From contig CAYJEX010000004.1 of NCBI GenBank assembly GCA_964369465.1, positions 1 through 64,000 on the forward strand: a stretch of DNA of 64,000 nucleotides, written 5' to 3'. The notes under the pieces were generated by a model. It did no database searches. It was not told the DNA's origin and saw only the letters and a program-made list of their open reading frames with translations. Position numbers and translations under genes: made by a program. Position 1 is the stretch's first letter. Each line of letters starts with the position of its first letter. The stretch comes from CAYJHC01 sp964369465. GTDB lineage: Bacteria; Bacillota; Clostridia; Peptostreptococcales; Anaerovoracaceae. Below, one piece after another: positions 59,753 through 64,000 of the stretch.

Positions 59753-61037
59753 ATTACCTAAAGAAATATCGGCGATATTTAAATTGTTCGCCCAAAAGGG
59801 GTTACTTATTTATGCGGTAGGTGGGTGTGTTAGAGATTCCTTGATTGGAGAGAAGCCAATAGATTGGGACCTTACAACGGAAGGGACTCTTGAAGAAATT
59901 TTGAATATTTTTCCAGAAGCTGAAGTTATTAGTGAAAAATATCAAGTTGTCAGATTAGACTATTCAGATGAAAATGGAGAAGGACTGACAATTGACATCG
60001 CAAGAATGAGAAAAGAAAGGAATTACGATAAAAAAGGTAATCCTGAAGAAGTGATTTTCACGAACTTAATTGAAGAAGACTTAAAAAGACGAGATTATAC
60101 TGTGAATGCAATGGCGGAGAACCCATCAAAAGGATTCCTTGACCCTTATTCAGGTAGAGACGATTTGAAGAAAAAGATAATTAGATCAGTAGGAGATCCT
60201 ATTGTTAGATTTAACGAAGATCCAATTAGGATAATGCGTGGAGTTAGAATTGCAGCTGAATTAGGATTCGATATTAGTAAAAAAGATTACGAAGCAATGA
60301 TGGAAGTGGCGCCAAAACTACAATCTATTAGTGTTGACAAAGTTAGATCAGAGTTTAAAAAAATCATTATTGCAGAACACGCTGGATCCGGGCTTAGAAT
60401 GCTAGCAGGTGCAGATATTATGCCTGCTATAATTGGCGATATAGCTTATAACCTCTCTTCTAGGCAAAAAGAATTATTCTCGATATTAGCCGACAATATC
60501 GATAAGACTCAAAAAAACACATTGAGGAGAATGGGGCTTTTTTATCTTTGCTTTGAAAGGAAGAAAGGCTTAAAGGCAATTGAAGTTTTGAAATATGACA
60601 ATAAAACTATAGAGCATCTAACAGATGCACTTACAATGTTAGATAGATTATACTTTTTAAGAAAAGGCGTTGAAATCAAGGAATGGCTTTTCAAATATGG
60701 CGAAGATAGATTTTATTATATGCATGATTTAACTAAAGCGCAAAGAATAGTTTACAATTTAAGTGAAGTGAAAATAGCGAGTCGCCACTATGTATTAAAA
60801 GATATAGAAACTAGAAAAGAACCAGTTTTTGTTGAAGATTTAGCAATAAATGGTCAAGATTTAATTGATGCAGGAATTGTACAAGGTGAACAAGTAGGAG
60901 ATATTCTAATTAAGTTGGTGGATGTGGTTCATAGGAGGCCTGATAAAAATAATAAAACAGAGCTTACTGCTTATGCAAAGAAGTTTGCCAAAAATCCGCT
61001 GCTAGCTTCAACACGAAAAGTTAAATGGATTAGATAA
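59745..61037 (+). CDS. tRNA nucleotidyltransferase (CCA-adding type)
   Basis: 430 residues, class II polymerase-beta fold. It has VGGCVRDSLIGEKPIDWDLTTEG with the catalytic aspartates, a KRRDYTVNAMAE motif, FNEDPIRIMRGVRIAAELGF and a C-terminal helical part. It adds or repairs the CCA end of tRNA; some close relatives are poly(A) polymerases or add only part of CCA, which motifs alone cannot separate here. The ATG at 59745 has AAGGAAGG upstream and overlaps the HD gene. A strong terminator follows directly. Confidence 0.92.
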   Translation: MIKLPKEISAIFKLFAQKGLLIYAVGGCVRDSLIGEKPIDWDLTTEGTLEEILNIFPEAEVISEKYQVVRLDYSDENGEGLTIDIARMRKERNYDKKGNPEEVIFTNLIEEDLKRRDYTVNAMAENPSKGFLDPYSGRDDLKKKIIRSVGDPIVRFNEDPIRIMRGVRIAAELGFDISKKDYEAMMEVAPKLQSISVDKVRSEFKKIIIAEHAGSGLRMLAGADIMPAIIGDIAYNLSSRQKELFSILADNIDKTQKNTLRRMGLFYLCFERKKGLKAIEVLKYDNKTIEHLTDALTMLDRLYFLRKGVEIKEWLFKYGEDRFYYMHDLTKAQRIVYNLSEVKIASRHYVLKDIETRKEPVFVEDLAINGQDLIDAGIVQGEQVGDILIKLVDVVHRRPDKNNKTELTAYAKKFAKNPLLASTRKVKWIR

Positions 61038-61071
61038 CATATTAGGGTAAGAATTACCCTAATATGTTTTT
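61037..61071 (+). terminator. Rho-independent terminator after the tRNA nucleotidyltransferase gene
   Basis: A perfect 14-bp stem (61037-61050 with 61054-61067) around a 3-base loop, then four T. It starts on the last base of the stop codon. Confidence 0.95.
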
Positions 61072-61146
61072 GACAAAATGAATATAAATTATTTTGAAGA
61101 TTGCAGTGATACTTTCTGTAAATATATGATACGATAATGGAAAATA

Positions 61147-63414
61147 GTGATTATGCCCGATTTAATTGAAAAAAAAGTAAAATTAGAAAAAATAATATTT
61201 GCAAAAGCAGAAACATCCTTTGTGATAGGTAGCTTTGAAAGTGAGGAAGAGTTCTTTGTTGGGAAAGGCACCCTTCCTTTTCCACAAGTTGGAAAAACTT
61301 ATACGCTTGAGGGTGTTTTTGTTATAGATAAAAAATATGGAGAGCAATTCAATTTTCAAATTGCAAGAGAACAAGCGCCAGAAAACGAGGAAGACATTGA
61401 AGGTTTGCTTTGCTCAGACATAATAAAGGGAGTAGGCCCCAAAACAGCCAAATTGATTATTGATGAATTTGGGAGCAATACATTAAATGTTATAGAAGAC
61501 AATTATGAAATGCTAGAAAAAATAAATGGTATTGGAAAAAAGAAAGCGAAAGAAATACATGAAAGTTATATTACACATATTGAGTATGCACATATATCGT
61601 TAAAGCTTCAAAAAATGGGAATTGAGCCTAAATATATAGTTGCGATATACGAAATGTATTCTGGAAATTCTGCTGAGATAATAGAGGAAAATCCATATAT
61701 TTTAGTGGAAGATATACATGGGATGAATTTTAAAAAAGCTGAAGAAATAGCAAAGAAAATCGGATATCCTGAAGATTCTCCCAATAGAATAGAAGCGGCA
61801 ATTATTTCTGTATTAAAAGAAGAAAACTTGCGCGGGCATACGTTTTCAAGTAGAGAAGAAATCTTAAATTTCGTACATGAACAACTTGAGGTTTCTAGAG
61901 ATGATATTGAAAAATCGTTAGATTTTTTGACGCTAGCCGCAAAGATTATAACGGACAACTTAGATGGGATGGAGCTTATATATATTTGGGAAAACTATTA
62001 TGCAGAAGTAGCAATATGCAGAAAAATGGCACAGCTTGCGATGAGTAATACTCCGAAGCATATATTTGATATTAATGAGGAAATAAATTTAATAGAGAAA
62101 AAAGAGAAGATATTCTTATCTGAAGAACAAAGAGATGGTGTCAAAACAGCTTTGGAAAATAACATAACAATAATAACAGGAGGACCTGGAACTGGAAAAA
62201 CAACTATAATTAATACAATTTTAAAAATACTTGAAAAAATGGATCAAAAGGTCGCTCTTGCAGCACCAACAGGGAGAGCTGCAAAGAGAATGACTGAATC
62301 AAGTGGAAAAGTTGCAAGTACAATACATAGACTTTTGGAGTTTCACTATTCTGACGATGATATGCTTATGTCTTTTGGAAAAAATGAAGAAAATCAATTA
62401 GAATTTGATTCAATAATTATTGATGAATCGTCAATGGTAGATTTAAAACTCATGGAAGGATTATGTAATGCTATAAAACCAACAACTAAGTTGATTATGG
62501 TAGGTGACACAGATCAACTTCCACCAGTAGGTGCAGGAAGTGTAATGCAAGATTTTCTGGATTCAGACTGCTTTTCGCAAGTAAGATTGAGAGAAATATT
62601 TAGGCAAGCGAGTGAGAGTCAAATTGTTGTGTCTGCCCATGCTATTAATAAAGGAGAAATGATTACGGCGAATAAAAGAGATGGTGATTTCTTTTTTGTA
62701 GAGCAAATTGGAGAACAAGCATTAGAAACGGTAATAGAACTGGCAGAAAAAAGATTGCCTAAGTTTCTTCAGGATTGTAACCCCTTGCGGGATATACAAG
62801 TTTTGACTCCAATGAAGAGGGGTGTGCTTGGTACCCACAATTTAAATAACATCTTGCAAGCGATTTGGAATTGTGAATCTACAAAGAAAAAAGAGTTAAA
62901 GATAGGGGAGAAGATTTTTCGTGAAGGAGATAAAGTTATTCAAATAAGAAACAACTATAGCATGGAATACACTATTCATGCAAAGACTAATTTCTTACGA
63001 GAGGACGACTTTGAAAATGAAGGTGAAGGAGTATTCAATGGAGATATAGGATATATATCTACCATAGATACAGAGTTTAGAACTATGACAGTTATATATG
63101 ATGATGAGAAGTATGTTGAATATGATTGGGAGGAATTTGATCAATTAGAGCTTGCATATGCACTCACTGTGCACAAAAGTCAGGGAAGTGAGTTTAGAGC
63201 TGTGATTATGCCGATTGTAGGGGTTCCGAAAGTTTTGGCTACTAGAAATTTGTTATATACAGGAATAACAAGAGGAAAAGAGTTGGTAACTTTAGTAGGA
63301 GATAAGTGGCTACTAGGGCAAATGATTCAAAATAAGATAGATAAAGGAAGGAATTCAGCTTTAGACATTAGAATGAAAAATACAATCCAAGAAAACGACG
63401 ATTACTTTGTATAG
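61147..63414 (+). CDS. recD2: RecD2-type ATP-dependent DNA helicase
   Basis: 755 residues. The N-terminal OB/HhH region (IIKGVGPKTAKLIIDEFG, INGIGKKKAKEIHES) is specific to RecD2; the helicase core has Walker A ITGGPGTGKTTI, Walker B IIIDESSMVD, GDTDQLPPVGAGSVMQD and the late ALTVHKSQGSEFRAVI motif. It unwinds DNA 5'-3' in repair without RecBC. The start is uncertain: GTG at 61147 or ATG at 61153, with only a weak GGA upstream. Confidence 0.92.
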   Translation: MIMPDLIEKKVKLEKIIFAKAETSFVIGSFESEEEFFVGKGTLPFPQVGKTYTLEGVFVIDKKYGEQFNFQIAREQAPENEEDIEGLLCSDIIKGVGPKTAKLIIDEFGSNTLNVIEDNYEMLEKINGIGKKKAKEIHESYITHIEYAHISLKLQKMGIEPKYIVAIYEMYSGNSAEIIEENPYILVEDIHGMNFKKAEEIAKKIGYPEDSPNRIEAAIISVLKEENLRGHTFSSREEILNFVHEQLEVSRDDIEKSLDFLTLAAKIITDNLDGMELIYIWENYYAEVAICRKMAQLAMSNTPKHIFDINEEINLIEKKEKIFLSEEQRDGVKTALENNITIITGGPGTGKTTIINTILKILEKMDQKVALAAPTGRAAKRMTESSGKVASTIHRLLEFHYSDDDMLMSFGKNEENQLEFDSIIIDESSMVDLKLMEGLCNAIKPTTKLIMVGDTDQLPPVGAGSVMQDFLDSDCFSQVRLREIFRQASESQIVVSAHAINKGEMITANKRDGDFFFVEQIGEQALETVIELAEKRLPKFLQDCNPLRDIQVLTPMKRGVLGTHNLNNILQAIWNCESTKKKELKIGEKIFREGDKVIQIRNNYSMEYTIHAKTNFLREDDFENEGEGVFNGDIGYISTIDTEFRTMTVIYDDEKYVEYDWEEFDQLELAYALTVHKSQGSEFRAVIMPIVGVPKVLATRNLLYTGITRGKELVTLVGDKWLLGQMIQNKIDKGRNSALDIRMKNTIQENDDYFV

Positions 63415-63572
63415 AAGTAAAGAATAATATATATGAACTGTGTTTGGCAGAGCTGTAATTGTTGTATATTGAATCGGAAATCCAAAGTTGAAAAAAAATA
63501 TAAATAAGGGTATAATAATAATACCCCCAGTGTCAAGTTTACATTAAACAAATTGATTAGGGGTTTTACGTA

Positions 63573-64000
63573 ATGATGAACTTTATTTTTCCGACAAGCA
63601 TATATTGCATTGAATGTGGAGCAATTATAAGTAAAGATGTGGAATACTCTTTATGCCACAAATGTATAAAAAAATTTCATTGGATTACAGATGAGATATG
63701 TATAAAGTGTGGTAGGCTGTTAGAAAACAATCACATGTTTGAAGAATGCAATGATTGCAGAACAAAAACGCACACTTTTGAAAAGGGATATGTATGTGCC
63801 AAATATGGATTGTATGAAAGAACATTAATAATGGATTACAAATATGGAAATATGCCATATTTGGGGAAAATAATAGGCAGCATCATGGCAGAACGTATTC
63901 TTATAGAAAAAATAGATATTAATGTTGTGATACCAGTGCCAATACATAAAACAAGAAAAATAGATAGAGGATATAATCAGTCGGAGATATTGGCAAGTGT
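63573..64000 (+). CDS. comF: ComF family phosphoribosyltransferase-like protein, 3' end cut
   Basis: 142 codons are visible before the window ends. The N-terminus has paired zinc-finger cysteines (CIECG, CHKC, CIKCG, CNDC), then YERTLIMDYKYGNMPYLGK and VVIPVPIHKTRKIDRGYNQS, the signature of ComF/ComFC proteins. These take part in DNA uptake for competence, with a PRT-like domain. Start at 63573 or the adjacent ATG at 63576; TAGGGG lies about 10 bases upstream. In the leader, GGGTAT and ATACCC flank an AATAATA spacer (about 63510-63525). Confidence 0.9.
   Translation, partial: MMNFIFPTSIYCIECGAIISKDVEYSLCHKCIKKFHWITDEICIKCGRLLENNHMFEECNDCRTKTHTFEKGYVCAKYGLYERTLIMDYKYGNMPYLGKIIGSIMAERILIEKIDINVVIPVPIHKTRKIDRGYNQSEILAS

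Noticed and set aside
63508..63530. GGGTAT/ATACCC hairpin before comF considered as a recD2 terminator
   Set aside because: The plus strand has no T-run after the stem; the T-rich tract lies on the wrong side.

Overview
The window is AT-rich and uses AGA for most arginines. Most genes have strong AGGAGG-type ribosome binding sites. UPF0182, CarD, a YacL-type PIN/TRAM protein, PreTA, Rnf-family genes, a CPBP protease and an EF-G-like factor are all present. Together these point to an anaerobic low-GC Gram-positive bacterium of the Clostridia; the family cannot be fixed from sequence alone. No tRNA, rRNA, CRISPR array, prophage or insertion sequence was seen.

Layout. 1-6085: the end of a Gln/Asn-rich membrane-anchored protein with a 35-residue tandem repeat, a UPF0182 membrane protein and a large glutamine synthetase. 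6182-11405: serS, an AIR-synthase-like gene, an SRP RNA without an Alu domain, and dnaX-ybaB-recR. 11456-17131: a CDF transporter facing back, then a DUF3048 protein and an envelope pair (an FHA-FtsW fusion and a class B PBP). 17191-22988: a class III aminotransferase-like protein that lacks its PLP lysine, a tandem class II aldolase, an acyl-CoA synthetase under a palindromic operator, and an alanine/ornithine racemase-family enzyme. 23036-31232: greA, lysS, a split nucleoside-gate pair, a DJ-1/PfpI protein, an EF-G-like GTPase, radA and carD. 31313-36529: yacL, fused ispDF, proS, a NUDIX hydrolase and a cyclophilin.

36880-44943 is a pyrimidine/ureido-compound catabolic island: a carbamoyl-amino-acid amidase, preT, preA, a lipoprotein remnant, a GAF-PAS-AAA-HTH regulator without the sigma-54 contact loop, and an omega-amino-acid-type aminotransferase. 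Dihydropyrimidinase is not in the window. 45123-50241 holds a CPBP protease preceded by an (AGAAA)7 repeat, a PcrA/UvrD helicase and a divergent LigA.

The most unusual part is 50248-54649. A P1B-type ATPase homologue there has lost its phosphorylated aspartate, its CPC metal motif, its Mg-binding GDGxND motif and apparently its actuator domain. It is divergent from a four-gene Rnf/Nqr-like operon (D-G-E-A) with no RnfB or RnfC. In that operon the flavin-attachment motifs and most of the conserved iron-sulfur cysteines are altered. This looks like a membrane module that kept the Rnf fold but lost its redox chemistry, paired with a P-type ATPase that lost its catalysis.

54718-64000 is housekeeping: glyA, an ECF S-component, nadE, a YhaM-like HD nuclease, a CCA-adding-type nucleotidyltransferase, recD2 and the start of comF. 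Starts were moved from the longest open frame to the codon with the best ribosome binding site in many cases, as noted per gene. Family assignments rest on motifs read by eye; no database search was run.
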